Of a stretch of DNA of 64,000 bases, positions 55,089 to 64,000 are shown one piece after another. The position numbers were made by a program, and so were the translations under genes. The stretch's first letter is position 1. Each line of letters begins with the position of its first letter. The notes below the pieces were generated by a model, which worked only from the letters and a program-made list of their open reading frames with translations, was not told the DNA's origin and did no database searches. Source of the DNA: Pseudomonas sp. B28(2017) (lineage in GTDB: Bacteria; Pseudomonadota; Gammaproteobacteria; Pseudomonadales; Pseudomonadaceae); the NCBI RefSeq assembly GCF_002113025.1, contig NZ_NEJH01000008.1:1-64000 (forward strand). Direction: 5' to 3'.

Positions 55089-56273
55089 TCAGACGGCGGC
55101 AGGGCGCAGGGAGTAGGTCTTCAACTGATCGGCGAAGTCGCGCAGGGATTGAATCCCGCTGGCTTCGGCTTCGTGTACCCAATCCTTGATGGCTGCCAGC
55201 ATGTCGTGGCCATTTGAGCTGGTCTTGACCCAGATCTGCTGCAGGGCCAGGCGTTTCTCGTAAATTACCTTCAGCGCCTGGCTGTGCTCGAGCATGTTCT
55301 GGATGCGTACATGGTGTTTGTCATCCAGCAGGCTGGTTTCGCGCGAAAGCAGGCGTTTGGCCCGATGGAACTGGTGACGTACCGAGTGATCGACCTTTTC
55401 CAGCTCTTGCTTGACCAGCGGGCCGATCACCAATTTGCGGTACTGGGCCATGATCTGGAAGCGGTTGTTGAGGATCGCCATGGCGGTGTCCATGTCCAGG
55501 TTGCCCTTGCCTTCGACGCGGTGAGCAATCGGCGCAACCCGTTGAACCTTGGCCAGGCGCAGGAAGCTGAAGACTTGAATCCACGCCCAGCCCAGGTCGA
55601 ATTCCCACTTCTTCACCGACAGTTTTGCCGAATTAGGGTAGGTGTGATGGTTGTTATGCAGTTCTTCGCCGCCAATCAGGATGCCCCACGGCACCAGGTT
55701 GGTCGCCGCATCGCGGCATTCGAAGTTGCGGTAGCCGATGGCATGGCCCAGGCCATTGACCACGCCGGCGGCCCATACCGGGATCCACATCATCTGGATG
55801 GCCCAGATGGTGATGCCGATGGTGCCGAACAGCAGCAGGTCGATAGCGCCCATGATCGCCACGCCCAGCAGCGGGAAGCGGCTGTAGAGGTTGCGCTCGA
55901 TCCAGTCTTCGGGGCAGTTCTTGCCGTAGATGCGCAACGTCTCGGGGTTTTCCGCTTCGGCGCGGTACAGCTCGGCGCCTTTGCGCAGCACCGTGGACAA
56001 ACCCTTGATGACCGGACTGTGCGGGTCATCGACGGTTTCGCATTTGGCGTGATGCTTGCGGTGGATGGCGGTCCACTCGCGGGTGTTCTGCGCCGTGGTC
56101 AGCCACAGCCAGAAACGGAAGAAATGCTTAAGGCCCCCATTCAGCTCCAGGGAGCGATGGGCCGAGTAACGATGCAGATAGACCGTGACGGCGATGATCG
56201 TGATGTGGGTCATCAGCAGGGTGACTGCTACCAGTGCCCAGGGCGACAAGCCAAGAAAACCTTCGTACCACAT
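55089..56273 (-). CDS. Membrane fatty acid desaturase (delta-9 type)
   Basis: This 394-residue membrane protein carries the three His boxes of acyl desaturases: HRYSAH (34-39), HRKHH (71-75) and HNNHH (206-210). Helices flank them. A C-terminal extension of ~140 residues is helical and charged. It probably introduces double bonds into membrane acyl chains. It is divergent from the PAS-GGDEF-EAL gene. Confidence 0.9.
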   Translation of the reverse strand: MWYEGFLGLSPWALVAVTLLMTHITIIAVTVYLHRYSAHRSLELNGGLKHFFRFWLWLTTAQNTREWTAIHRKHHAKCETVDDPHSPVIKGLSTVLRKGAELYRAEAENPETLRIYGKNCPEDWIERNLYSRFPLLGVAIMGAIDLLLFGTIGITIWAIQMMWIPVWAAGVVNGLGHAIGYRNFECRDAATNLVPWGILIGGEELHNNHHTYPNSAKLSVKKWEFDLGWAWIQVFSFLRLAKVQRVAPIAHRVEGKGNLDMDTAMAILNNRFQIMAQYRKLVIGPLVKQELEKVDHSVRHQFHRAKRLLSRETSLLDDKHHVRIQNMLEHSQALKVIYEKRLALQQIWVKTSSNGHDMLAAIKDWVHEAEASGIQSLRDFADQLKTYSLRPAAV

Positions 56274-56408
56274 AGGCTATAGGGCCCTCGATGAAAGAAA
56301 AAACAGCCGTTGCATTATCACTAAGCCCACACAGAAAACCAGTCGCCCTTTCAGATAAGAGTGGCTGGATGTGTCTTCAAACTATAATTCCAACCTTTTT
56401 GTAAGGAC

Positions 56409-58340
56409 ATGGATCGCCGGATGTCTGCCACCTATCGCGATGCCTTGCGTGCAGCGCTGCTCTATCTGTTGCTTTCTGTGGTTTGGCTGCAGATCAGTGG
56501 TTATTTATTGAACAGTTTATTCGATAGCTCTGCCGAGCGACTGCGATGGCAACTGATCAACGGTTACGTTTGGGTGCTGTTCAGCGCCGGGGTGATCTTC
56601 ATTGCCCGGGCGCGGCTGCTGCGATGCCTGGGAATCGGCGCCACCTTGCACGAGCGCAATACCAACCGTGAGCGTTTGCGCCAGGCGACTGCGGTGTTCG
56701 ACTGTACCCGCGAAGGGGTGCTGGTCACCAATCGGGAAGGCGTGATCGTCCATGTGAACCGTGCCTTTATGGAAATCACCGGATACGGCTGTGAGGACGT
56801 GCTGGGGCAGCGGCCCAATCTGTTCAAGTCCGGGCGACATTCCCCTGCGTTTTATCAGGCGATGTTTGCCGCCCTCGCCGGTGTCGGGGAGTGGAGTGGG
56901 GAAATCTGGAACCGGCGCAAAAGCGGCGAGATTTACCCGCAATGGCAAACGATCCGCCTGATCCACGACGACTATGGCCAGCCGAGCCAGTATGTGGCGG
57001 TGTTTTCCGATATCAGTGCAATCAAGAACTCCGAACACGAGTTGATGCACCTTGCGCACCACGATCCTCTGACCGACCTGCCGAACCGCCTGCTGTTCAC
57101 CGATCGCGCCGAACAGGCCCTGGCCTCGGCGCAGGTCCACAAGCGCGGCTGTGCGCTGCTGATGATCGATCTCGATCACTTCAAGATGATCAACGACAGC
57201 CTCGGACACACCATCGGCGATCAGTTGCTCAAGGCGGTGGCCGAGCGCCTGGGCGCCATGTTCGGCCCGGGCATCACCCTGGCGCGGTTGGGTGGGGATG
57301 AGTTCGCCGTACTCGCCGAAAGCTGTCCGCAACTGGTTCAGGCTGCTGCGTTGGCCCAGCGGATTATCGATGGCCTCAAGGAGCCGTTCCTCATTGACGG
57401 GCACCAGCTGTTCATCAACACCAGCATCGGCATCAGCCTGTTCCCCAGCGATGCCCTGAGCGTCGAGCAACTGCTGCGCAATGCCGACTCTGCGCTATTC
57501 AAGGCCAAGAGCACGGGGCGCAATGATTATGCTTTATACACCGAAGAGCTGACGGCCCACGCCCAGCAACGGGTCGAGATCGCCTTCGAATTGCGCCGCG
57601 CCCTGGACCAGCAAGAGCTGCGGGTTTATTACCAGCCGGTTCACGACCTCAGGACCGGTCACCTGGTTGGCGTCGAGGCACTTGTGCGTTGGCAGCACCC
57701 GCAGCGGGGATTGGTGTCGCCGGCGGAATTCATTCCGGTCGCCGAACGAACCGGTCTGATTGCTGAAATCGATGCCTGGGTCATGCAGCAGGCGTGCCGG
57801 CAGATGTGCCAATGGCAGCAGGGCGGCGTGGCGTTGTCGTTCGTTGCGGTCAACGTATCTTCGCGCCTGTTCGCCCGTCGTGAGCTGTATCGGCAGGTGG
57901 CGCAGGTCCTGCGCGAAACCGGTCTGGAACCGGCGTTTCTGGAGCTTGAAGTGACTGAAAGCGCGGTGATGGAGGATCCGGAAGTCGCGCTGGAGCAGAT
58001 GCATCGCCTGCGCGAGTTGGGTGTGCGCCTGGCCATCGACGACTTCGGCACGGGTTATTCATCGCTGCTGCGGCTCAAGCGTCTGCCGGTGCAAAAGTTG
58101 AAAATCGACCAGGGCTTCGTCGCCGGATTGCCGTGGGATGAGGATGATGCGGCGATCTCGCGGGTGATCATTGCGCTGGCCCAAAGCATGGGCATGCAGG
58201 TACATGCCGAGGGGATCGAGCAGGTCGAGCAGGCTGCTTTCCTCCTTGAACAGGGATGTGATCTGGGGCAGGGCTATTGGTACGGGCGGCCGGTACCTGC
58301 GTTGCAGCTCGATTGGGCTCATGCCCCGGTGGTTGGATAG
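56409..58340 (+). CDS. Membrane PAS-GGDEF-EAL c-di-GMP enzyme
   Basis: This 643-residue protein has two membrane helices (about 14-32 and 48-68) and a PAS domain (about 92-205). A GGDEF domain (GGDEF at 295-299) and an EAL domain (EALVR at 423-427) follow. The EAL residues VNVSS, LEVTES, DDFGTGYSS and KIDQGF are all present, so phosphodiesterase activity is likely. GGDEF is intact too, but it has no RxxD I-site. The ATG follows GTAAGGAC. A REP-derived terminator follows. Confidence 0.92.
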   Translation: MDRRMSATYRDALRAALLYLLLSVVWLQISGYLLNSLFDSSAERLRWQLINGYVWVLFSAGVIFIARARLLRCLGIGATLHERNTNRERLRQATAVFDCTREGVLVTNREGVIVHVNRAFMEITGYGCEDVLGQRPNLFKSGRHSPAFYQAMFAALAGVGEWSGEIWNRRKSGEIYPQWQTIRLIHDDYGQPSQYVAVFSDISAIKNSEHELMHLAHHDPLTDLPNRLLFTDRAEQALASAQVHKRGCALLMIDLDHFKMINDSLGHTIGDQLLKAVAERLGAMFGPGITLARLGGDEFAVLAESCPQLVQAAALAQRIIDGLKEPFLIDGHQLFINTSIGISLFPSDALSVEQLLRNADSALFKAKSTGRNDYALYTEELTAHAQQRVEIAFELRRALDQQELRVYYQPVHDLRTGHLVGVEALVRWQHPQRGLVSPAEFIPVAERTGLIAEIDAWVMQQACRQMCQWQQGGVALSFVAVNVSSRLFARRELYRQVAQVLRETGLEPAFLELEVTESAVMEDPEVALEQMHRLRELGVRLAIDDFGTGYSSLLRLKRLPVQKLKIDQGFVAGLPWDEDDAAISRVIIALAQSMGMQVHAEGIEQVEQAAFLLEQGCDLGQGYWYGRPVPALQLDWAHAPVVG

Positions 58341-58344
58341 GCGC

Positions 58345-58387
58345 AAACCCTGTGGGAGCGAGCAAGTTCGCTCCCACAGGGTTTTTT
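58345..58387 (+). terminator. REP-derived terminator
   Basis: Seventeen-base perfect arms (AAACCCTGTGGGAGCGA and its complement) around GCAAGT are followed by a T-rich run. A REP palindrome extended at both ends makes a canonical intrinsic terminator for the PAS-GGDEF-EAL gene. Confidence 0.75.
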
Positions 58388-58457
58388 GTGTGCCTGAAAG
58401 AGGGTGATTCACCCCAAGCCCTTGTCCTTCCAGTTAATCTCTTCTGGTTATATAAAA

Positions 58458-58489
58458 ATTCTTAAATAGTCTTTTTAAGAATATCTATA
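58458..58489 (+). promoter_or_regulatory. Candidate sulfur-responsive control region of oscA
   Basis: An inverted repeat ATTCTTAAA-N7-TTTAAGAAT at 58458-58482 lies in an AT-rich stretch. The string ATATCTATA at 58481-58489 also occurs upstream of the dioxygenase operon at 9564. A CysB-type site is a reasonable guess. Confidence 0.45.
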
Positions 58490-58564
58490 CCTCTCTAGTA
58501 TTGCTCTCAAGCCGCAAGCAGTGCCGACACTGCGAGGCAACCTCTCAGTTGAAGGAGCAGCAAT

Positions 58565-58747
58565 ATGAGCGCATCCCTGCGTAGCGTCGACGGTCAAGAC
58601 GAAGCCACCATCCTGCGTGAAATCCAGAGTGCCCTGCGCGACCTGCGCTTTGGTGCCGTGGAAATCACCGTGCACAACGCCCAGGTGGTGCAGATCGAGC
58701 GCAAGGAAAAATTCCGTTTGCAGCAGCCGGGCAACAAGCCGGGCTGA
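58565..58747 (+). CDS. oscA: OscA-like sulfur-starvation small protein
   Basis: This 60-residue protein matches OscA, needed in pseudomonads for growth on organosulfur compounds and encoded before sulfate uptake genes. The ATG has GAAGGAGCAG upstream. It precedes sbp by 73 bp and seems to head the operon. Confidence 0.9.
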   Translation: MSASLRSVDGQDEATILREIQSALRDLRFGAVEITVHNAQVVQIERKEKFRLQQPGNKPG

Positions 58748-58820
58748 GGCGAACCAGGCACCGCGATTTCCGATATCCCATAAAAAAGCCAACAAACCAA
58801 GAATTCCAGGAGCTTTCACC

Positions 58821-59834
58821 ATGTCGTCGATTCGCCACTTCGCTTTGGCCGCCCTGGCCAGCGCCCTTTTTGCCGGTTCCGCGGTAGCCAAGGACTACGA
58901 GCTGCTCAACGTGTCGTACGACCCGACCCGCGAGCTGTACCAGGACTACAACGCCGAGTTCGTCAAGTTCTGGCAAAAGGAGCATGCCGGCGACACCGTG
59001 AAAATCCAGCAATCCCACGGCGGCTCGGGCAAGCAAGGCCGGGCGGTGATCGACGGCCTGCGTGCCGACGTCGTGACCCTGGCCCTGGCCGGTGACATCG
59101 ACGAAATCGCCAAGCTGGGCAAAACCTTGCCGGCCGACTGGCAAAAGCGCCTGCCGGACGCAAGCACGCCTTACACCTCGACCATCGTGTTCCTGGTGCG
59201 CAAAGGCAACCCTAAAGGCATCAAGGACTGGGGTGATCTGGTCAAGAATGACGTCTCGGTGATCACGCCGAACCCGAAAACCTCCGGCGGTGCGCGCTGG
59301 AACTTCCTCGCGGCCTGGGCCTATGGCCTCAAAGCCAACGGCGGCGACGAAGCCAAGGCCAAGGAATACGTACAAACCCTGTTCAAGCACGTGCCAGTGC
59401 TGGATACCGGCGCTCGCGGTTCGACCATTACCTTCGTCAACAACGGTCAGGGCGACGTATTGCTGGCCTGGGAAAACGAAGCCTTCCTGGCGTTGAAAGA
59501 AGAAGGTGGCGCTGACAAGTTCGACATCGTCGTGCCTTCGCTGTCGATCCTCGCCGAGCCACCGGTGGCGGTGGTCGACAAGAACGCCGAGAAAAAGGGC
59601 AACGAGCAGATCGCCGAAGCCTACCTCAAGCACCTGTACAGCCCGGCCGGCCAGGAAATCGCGGCGAAAAACTTCTACCGTCCACGGGACAAGGATGTTG
59701 CCGCCAAATACGCCCAACAGTTCCCGAAACTGGAACTGGTGAGCATCGACAAGGACTTCGGTGGCTGGAAAGCCGCGCAGCCGAAATTCTTCAATGACGG
59801 CGGCGTGTTCGACCAGATCTACCAGGCGCAGTAG
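58821..59834 (+). CDS. sbp: Periplasmic sulfate-binding protein
   Basis: This 337-residue binding protein has a signal peptide cleaved after AVA (about residue 23). The mature part shows [17 protein letters not shown] and QSHGGSGKQ, hallmarks of Sbp, and [17 protein letters not shown]. It delivers sulfate (or thiosulfate) to CysTWA. The ATG at 58821 follows CCAGGAG. Confidence 0.95.
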   Translation: MSSIRHFALAALASALFAGSAVAKDYELLNVSYDPTRELYQDYNAEFVKFWQKEHAGDTVKIQQSHGGSGKQGRAVIDGLRADVVTLALAGDIDEIAKLGKTLPADWQKRLPDASTPYTSTIVFLVRKGNPKGIKDWGDLVKNDVSVITPNPKTSGGARWNFLAAWAYGLKANGGDEAKAKEYVQTLFKHVPVLDTGARGSTITFVNNGQGDVLLAWENEAFLALKEEGGADKFDIVVPSLSILAEPPVAVVDKNAEKKGNEQIAEAYLKHLYSPAGQEIAAKNFYRPRDKDVAAKYAQQFPKLELVSIDKDFGGWKAAQPKFFNDGGVFDQIYQAQ

Positions 59835-59853
59835 TCTTAAATAGCCATCAATG

Positions 59854-59880
59854 AGCCTCGAATTTCGATTCGAGGCTTTG
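59854..59880 (+). terminator. Intercistronic hairpin between sbp and cysT
   Basis: AGCCTCGAA and TTCGAGGCT form 9-bp arms followed by a short T stretch. It is probably a leaky terminator or 3' stabiliser that keeps sbp mRNA more abundant than the permease mRNA. Confidence 0.6.
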
Positions 59881-59903
59881 TGCGTTCTCAACCAAGGACT
59901 TAT

Positions 59904-60722
59904 ATGTCGCGTCGTATTTCCCCCGTCATACCCGGCTTCGGGCTGACGCTGGGCTACACCTTGGTGTACCTCAGCCTGATTGTGCTCATACCACTGGCGG
60001 CGATGTTCGTGCATGCCGCTCAACTCACCTGGGATCAGTTCTGGGCAATCATCTCGGCGCCACGGGTGTTGGCCGCATTGAAGCTCAGTTTCGGCACCGC
60101 CCTGTGTGCCGCGATCATCAACGGCATCATCGGCACGCTGCTGGCCTGGGTATTGGTGCGCTATACCTTCCCCGGACGCAAAGTCATCGACGCCATGATC
60201 GACCTGCCGTTCGCATTACCCACGGCGGTGGCCGGTATTGCGCTGACAGCGTTGTACACCCCTACCGGCCTGGTCGGTCAGTTTGCAACGGATCTGGGTT
60301 TCAAGATCGCCTACACCCCCTTGGGCATCACCCTTGCCCTCACTTTCGTGACACTTCCATTCGTAGTACGTACCGTACAGCCAGTATTGGCCGATATTCC
60401 CCGTGAAGTGGAGGAAGCGGCAGCGTGCCTGGGAGCGAAACCATTGCAGGTTTTTCGCCATATCCTGCTGCCCGCGCTGCTGCCCGCCTGGTTGACCGGC
60501 TTCGCGTTGGCCTTTGCCCGCGGGGTTGGCGAGTATGGTTCGGTGATTTTCATCGCCGGCAACATGCCGATGAAAACCGAGATCTTGCCGCTGCTGATCA
60601 TGGTCAAGCTCGACCAATACGATTACACCGGCGCTACGTCCATTGGTGTACTGATGCTGGTGGTTTCCTTCGTCCTGTTGCTGCTGATCAACTTGTTGCA
60701 GCGGCGCATCGAAACCCCATAA
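59904..60722 (+). CDS. cysT: Sulfate ABC transporter permease CysT
   Basis: This 272-residue membrane protein has about six helices and the EAA loop VEEAAACLGAKPLQVFRHILLP. It is one of two permease subunits of the sulfate/thiosulfate importer. The ATG at 59904 was chosen; upstream in-frame sequence falls in the intercistronic hairpin region. Confidence 0.95.
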   Translation: MSRRISPVIPGFGLTLGYTLVYLSLIVLIPLAAMFVHAAQLTWDQFWAIISAPRVLAALKLSFGTALCAAIINGIIGTLLAWVLVRYTFPGRKVIDAMIDLPFALPTAVAGIALTALYTPTGLVGQFATDLGFKIAYTPLGITLALTFVTLPFVVRTVQPVLADIPREVEEAAACLGAKPLQVFRHILLPALLPAWLTGFALAFARGVGEYGSVIFIAGNMPMKTEILPLLIMVKLDQYDYTGATSIGVLMLVVSFVLLLLINLLQRRIETP

Positions 60723-60734
60723 GGAGGCGCACCC

Positions 60735-61604
60735 ATGTCCCAATCGTCTATTGCTGCCGCTTCCTCGAACGCTGCCCGCCGTGGCAGTGCGACCTCGCGG
60801 CGAGTCCTGATCGGCCTTGGCTGGCTGATTTTTGCGCTGTTCCTGCTGCTGCCGCTGTTCATCGTGGTGTCCCAGGGCCTGAAACTCGGCCTCGGAGCGT
60901 TCTTCACCGCGATCTTTGAGCCGGACGCGCTGTCGGCACTGAAACTCACGGTCATCGCCGTACTGATTTCGGTGCCGCTGAACCTGGTGTTCGGCGTCAG
61001 CGCCGCCTGGTGCGTGAGCAAGTACTCGTTCCGCGGCAAGAGCATGCTGGTGACGCTGATCGACCTGCCGTTCTCGGTATCCCCGGTGATCGCCGGTCTG
61101 GTCTACGTGCTGATGTTCGGCGCCCAGGGTCTGTTCGGCCCGTGGTTGCAGGATCACGATATCCAGATCGTCTTCGCCCTGCCGGGCATCGTGTTGGCGA
61201 CGATTTTCGTTACCGTGCCGTTCGTGGCCCGTGAACTGATCCCGCTGATGCAGGAACAAGGCACTCAGGAAGAGGAGGCTGCACGCCTGCTCGGCGCCAA
61301 CGGCTGGCAGATGTTCTGGCACGTCACCGTGCCCAACATCAAATGGGGCCTGATCTACGGCGTGGTGTTGTGTACCGCGCGGGCCATGGGGGAGTTCGGT
61401 GCGGTGTCGGTGGTTTCCGGGCACATTCGCGGGGTGACCAACACCCTGCCGCTGCACGTGGAGATCCTCTACAACGAATACAACCACGTGGCCGCGTTCG
61501 CCGTGGCGAGCCTGTTGCTGATCCTGGCGCTCTTCATCCTGCTGGCCAAGCAGTGGAGCGAAAACCGTATTAACCGCCTGCGCGCCAGCGCCGCGGAGGA
61601 ATGA
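60735..61604 (+). CDS. cysW: Sulfate ABC transporter permease CysW
   Basis: This 289-residue membrane protein is the second permease, with the EAA loop [22 protein letters not shown] and about six helices. It follows cysT by 12 bp, with AAGGAGG as ribosome site. Confidence 0.95.
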   Translation: MSQSSIAAASSNAARRGSATSRRVLIGLGWLIFALFLLLPLFIVVSQGLKLGLGAFFTAIFEPDALSALKLTVIAVLISVPLNLVFGVSAAWCVSKYSFRGKSMLVTLIDLPFSVSPVIAGLVYVLMFGAQGLFGPWLQDHDIQIVFALPGIVLATIFVTVPFVARELIPLMQEQGTQEEEAARLLGANGWQMFWHVTVPNIKWGLIYGVVLCTARAMGEFGAVSVVSGHIRGVTNTLPLHVEILYNEYNHVAAFAVASLLLILALFILLAKQWSENRINRLRASAAEE

Positions 61605-61608
61605 TTTC

Positions 61609-62598
61609 ATGTCGATCGAAGTGCGTAACGTCAGCAAGAACTTCCACGCGTTCAAGGCGCTGGACAACATCAGCCTGGACATCCAGAGCGGCGAGCTCGT
61701 CGCGTTGCTCGGTCCGTCGGGCTGCGGCAAGACCACGCTGCTACGGATCATCGCCGGCCTGGAAACCCCGGACCAGGGCAACATCGTGTTCCACGGTGAA
61801 GACGTTTCCGGCCATGACGTGCGGGATCGCAACGTCGGTTTCGTGTTCCAGCACTACGCCTTGTTCCGCCACATGACGGTGTTCGACAACGTCGCGTTCG
61901 GCCTGCGCATGAAACCGAAAAACCAGCGCCCGAGCGAAAGCCAGATCGCCACCAAAGTCCACGAACTGCTGAACATGGTGCAGCTGGACTGGCTGTCGGA
62001 TCGCTACCCGGAACAACTCTCCGGCGGTCAGCGTCAGCGCATTGCACTGGCCCGCGCCCTGGCGGTGGAGCCGAAAGTGCTGCTGCTCGACGAGCCTTTC
62101 GGCGCACTCGATGCCAAGGTTCGCAAGGAACTGCGTCGCTGGCTGGCGCGGTTGCACGAAGACATCAACCTGACCTCGGTGTTCGTGACCCACGACCAGG
62201 AAGAAGCGATGGAAGTCGCCGACCGTATCGTGGTGATGAACAAGGGTGTGATCGAGCAGATCGGTTCACCGGGCGATGTCTACGAAAACCCGGCCAGCGA
62301 TTTCGTCTATCACTTCCTTGGTGATTCGAACCGGCTGCACCTGGGCGAAGACAAGCACGTGCTGTTCCGCCCGCACGAGGTGTCGCTGTCGCGCCATGAG
62401 CTGGAAGATCACCACGCTGCCGAGGTGCGGGATATCCGTCCGTTGGGCGCGACGACGCGGGTGACGCTGAAGGTTGAAGGGCAGAGCGATCTGATCGAGG
62501 CCGAAGTGGTGAAGGATCACGACAGCCTGATCGGATTGGCGAAGGGAGAGACATTGTTCTTCAAGCCGAAGGTCTGGCAGAAAGTCGCCAACATCTAA
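61609..62598 (+). CDS. cysA: Sulfate ABC transporter ATPase CysA
   Basis: This 329-residue ATPase has Walker [10 protein letters not shown], signature LSGGQRQR, Walker [13 protein letters not shown] and switch His in [10 protein letters not shown]-terminal TOBE-like regulatory domain (about 240-329) follows. It begins 4 bp after the cysW stop and ends the operon. Confidence 0.95.
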   Translation: MSIEVRNVSKNFHAFKALDNISLDIQSGELVALLGPSGCGKTTLLRIIAGLETPDQGNIVFHGEDVSGHDVRDRNVGFVFQHYALFRHMTVFDNVAFGLRMKPKNQRPSESQIATKVHELLNMVQLDWLSDRYPEQLSGGQRQRIALARALAVEPKVLLLDEPFGALDAKVRKELRRWLARLHEDINLTSVFVTHDQEEAMEVADRIVVMNKGVIEQIGSPGDVYENPASDFVYHFLGDSNRLHLGEDKHVLFRPHEVSLSRHELEDHHAAEVRDIRPLGATTRVTLKVEGQSDLIEAEVVKDHDSLIGLAKGETLFFKPKVWQKVANI

Positions 62599-62627
62599 AA
62601 GCAAAAGCTTCGTCGGAACGCCGCCCG

Positions 62628-62695
62628 GAGCAGGCTCGCTCCCACAGTGGATTTGTGATCGACGCAAATCAGTGTGGGAGCGAGCCTGCTCGCGA
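62628..62695. repeat. REP doublet with conserved spacer
   Basis: Inverted REP copies at 62628-62646 and 62673-62695, with spacer TTTGTGATCGAC and left flank GTCGGAACGCC, match the unit at 37781-37846. Confidence 0.85.
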
Positions 62696-62702
62696 TGGCG
62701 AT

Positions 62703-63227
62703 CTAGACAGCAGCACGCTTCGGATTGACCCGCACCCCACCCGCCCGCGCCTCGATCCGCTCTTTGAGCTCATGCCGCATTCCCAGCATGAACGCCAACT
62801 CCGCCACCACGAACAACGGCCCGACAATCAGCCCGGTTACGTCATCGACAAATGCCGGCTTGCGCCCTTCGTAGTGATGGCCGACAAACTGGATCGCCCA
62901 ACCGATCACGAACATCGCCACGCCGCTGCCCAGCCACACCAGCGTGCTTTGCTGTGCCAACGCATGACCGGCCCAGACACTCAGCCCGAGCAACACGGTC
63001 ATCAACACGCCCAGGCGCAACTCCAGGCGCAGGTAAAACCACGCCGATGCCAGCGAGACGAGCACCGCCGGTGACAGCCACACACCGCCCAGCGACCATC
63101 CCGGCCGGGACAGCAACACCGCGACGGCGACCACGATCAGCGGAATGCCGATAAAGTGCGATGCAATGTTGCGCGGGTCACGGTGGTAGGCGGCGTATTG
63201 ACTGAGATGGTCGACGAGGCTTTTCAT
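62703..63227 (-). CDS. DUF962/Mpo1-like membrane protein
   Basis: This 174-residue protein has about four membrane helices and the family features YHRDPRNIASHFIGIPL and QFVGHHYEGRKPA. Yeast Mpo1 is a dioxygenase acting on 2-hydroxy fatty acids, and the His residues seen here are in the expected places. The ATG at 63227 has AGGAGA upstream. Confidence 0.87.
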   Translation of the reverse strand: MKSLVDHLSQYAAYHRDPRNIASHFIGIPLIVVAVAVLLSRPGWSLGGVWLSPAVLVSLASAWFYLRLELRLGVLMTVLLGLSVWAGHALAQQSTLVWLGSGVAMFVIGWAIQFVGHHYEGRKPAFVDDVTGLIVGPLFVVAELAFMLGMRHELKERIEARAGGVRVNPKRAAV

Positions 63228-63311
63228 TGTTGTTCTCCTGTGGGGGTGACTGATCATGCCCCGGGGCCACTTCTCGCTCTGTCAGCCAGGCGACAATCTC
63301 TAGGAGTTTTC

Positions 63312-63998
63312 ATGGATATGCAGGTTTGGCGTCCACGCCTGATGAGCGGTCAGTGGTTCAGCCATTTGCCTGTTTCCCTACAGGATAGTCTGCTGTCGGT
63401 GGCCAGGGTGCGGCGCTTGTCTGCGGGCCAACGGCTGTTCAAGCGTGGCGATCCACCCTGTGGCCTGTACGCGGTGCTTGAAGGCGCGGTGCGCGTCGGT
63501 GCCGTGAGCGAGCAGGGCAAGGAAGCGTTGCTGAGCCTGGTGGAGCCGCCGCACTGGTTCGGTGAAATCTGCCTGTTCGATGGCCAGCCGCGCACCCACG
63601 ATGCGTACGGCGTGGGCCATTGCACGCTGCTGCACATTCCCCAGAACACCTTGCTGGCGCTGCTCGACGAGCATCCGCAGCACTGGCGGCAACTGGCGTT
63701 GCTGATGAGCCAGAAGTTGCGCATGACCTTCATCAACCTCGAACAATTGAGCCTGTTGCCGGCCCCGGCACGACTGGCGCACCGCTTGTTGATGATCGCC
63801 GAAGGTTATGGCGAGACCATCCCTGCGCGCCGTGTCCTGCAACTGCCCCAGGAGCAACTTGCTTCAATGTTGTCGCTGTCGCGCCAGACCACCAACCAGA
63901 TTCTCAAGGAGTTGCAGGGGCAGGGGATTATCGGGCTGAGTTATGGCGAAATTGAAATTCTCGACGCTGCCCGGTTGCGGGCGTTGGCCACGATTTAA
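63312..63998 (+). CDS. Crp/Fnr-family transcriptional regulator
   Basis: This 228-residue protein has a cyclic-nucleotide-type beta-roll (about 25-140, with FKRGDPPCGLYAVLEGAVRVG) and a winged helix-turn-helix (about 160-225, with LASMLSLSRQTTNQILKEL). There is no Fnr-type N-terminal Cys cluster. The ATG at 63312 follows TAGGAG. The stop lies just inside the window. Confidence 0.9.
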   Translation: MDMQVWRPRLMSGQWFSHLPVSLQDSLLSVARVRRLSAGQRLFKRGDPPCGLYAVLEGAVRVGAVSEQGKEALLSLVEPPHWFGEICLFDGQPRTHDAYGVGHCTLLHIPQNTLLALLDEHPQHWRQLALLMSQKLRMTFINLEQLSLLPAPARLAHRLLMIAEGYGETIPARRVLQLPQEQLASMLSLSRQTTNQILKELQGQGIIGLSYGEIEILDAARLRALATI

Positions 63999-64000
63999 CA

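Noticed and set aside
60216-61832. Minus-strand open frame of 538 codons
   Set aside because: It covers cysT, cysW and the start of cysA in antisense; no real protein features.

Overview
The window looks like chromosomal DNA of a Pseudomonas of the fluorescens lineage. The evidence is its high GC content, the many GGGAGCGAGC-type REP sequences between genes, a LapA/LapEBC biofilm locus, an oscA-sbp-cysTWA sulfate uptake operon, gabDT, and an AaeB-type efflux operon. It is mostly one long series of plus-strand operons. I see no phage, insertion sequence or CRISPR array.

Layout. 1-9325: the giant adhesin lapA (5' part only, minus strand) is divergent from its type I secretion genes lapE-lapB-lapC, with FleQ-box-like sequences between them. 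9696-13380: a TauD-family dioxygenase with a NitT/TauT-type ABC importer, probably for organosulfur compounds. 13501-18687: a LysR regulator followed by an EmrB-EmrA-outer membrane factor efflux system. 18767-35768: eight plus-strand genes encoding an HlyD-like adaptor, a GAF-HlyD fusion, a site-2-protease (M50)-HlyD fusion, a membrane glycosyltransferase, a sulfotransferase, a 2634-residue repeat protein (LEPR motif, DUF4347-like domain, Gly-rich region, 18 Ig-like repeats), a TolC-like lipoprotein and a free-standing APS kinase. 35781-38733: SPFH/NfeD pair, YbaK protein, DUF2789 protein and a Phd/RelE-type toxin-antitoxin pair. 38839-43898: MarR regulator plus an AaeBXA/NodT-like efflux operon. 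43991-48996: an unknown membrane protein, a DUF945 protein, a Rieske-FAD oxidoreductase, a PEBP-like protein and an acidic small protein. 49079-52406: tRNA-Arg(CCG) and gabD/gabT. 52543-58340: a REC-HDOD regulator, two c-di-GMP enzymes and a fatty acid desaturase. 58565-62598: oscA-sbp-cysT-cysW-cysA. 62703-63998: a DUF962 protein and a Crp/Fnr regulator.

How the genes work together. Two themes recur. The first is giant surface proteins: LapA with LapEBC, and a second giant protein with its own unusual export genes. c-di-GMP enzymes and candidate FleQ boxes lie in the same window. The second is sulfur: uptake of inorganic sulfate, a probable organosulfur importer and oxygenase, and PAPS synthesis next to a sulfotransferase. 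The 18.8-35.8 kb locus joins both themes. My best candidate for an undescribed system is a locus that exports a giant repeat protein without an ABC ATPase of its own and may decorate it, or an associated glycan, with sugar and sulfate. This is inferred from domains and gene order; substrate and activity are untested.
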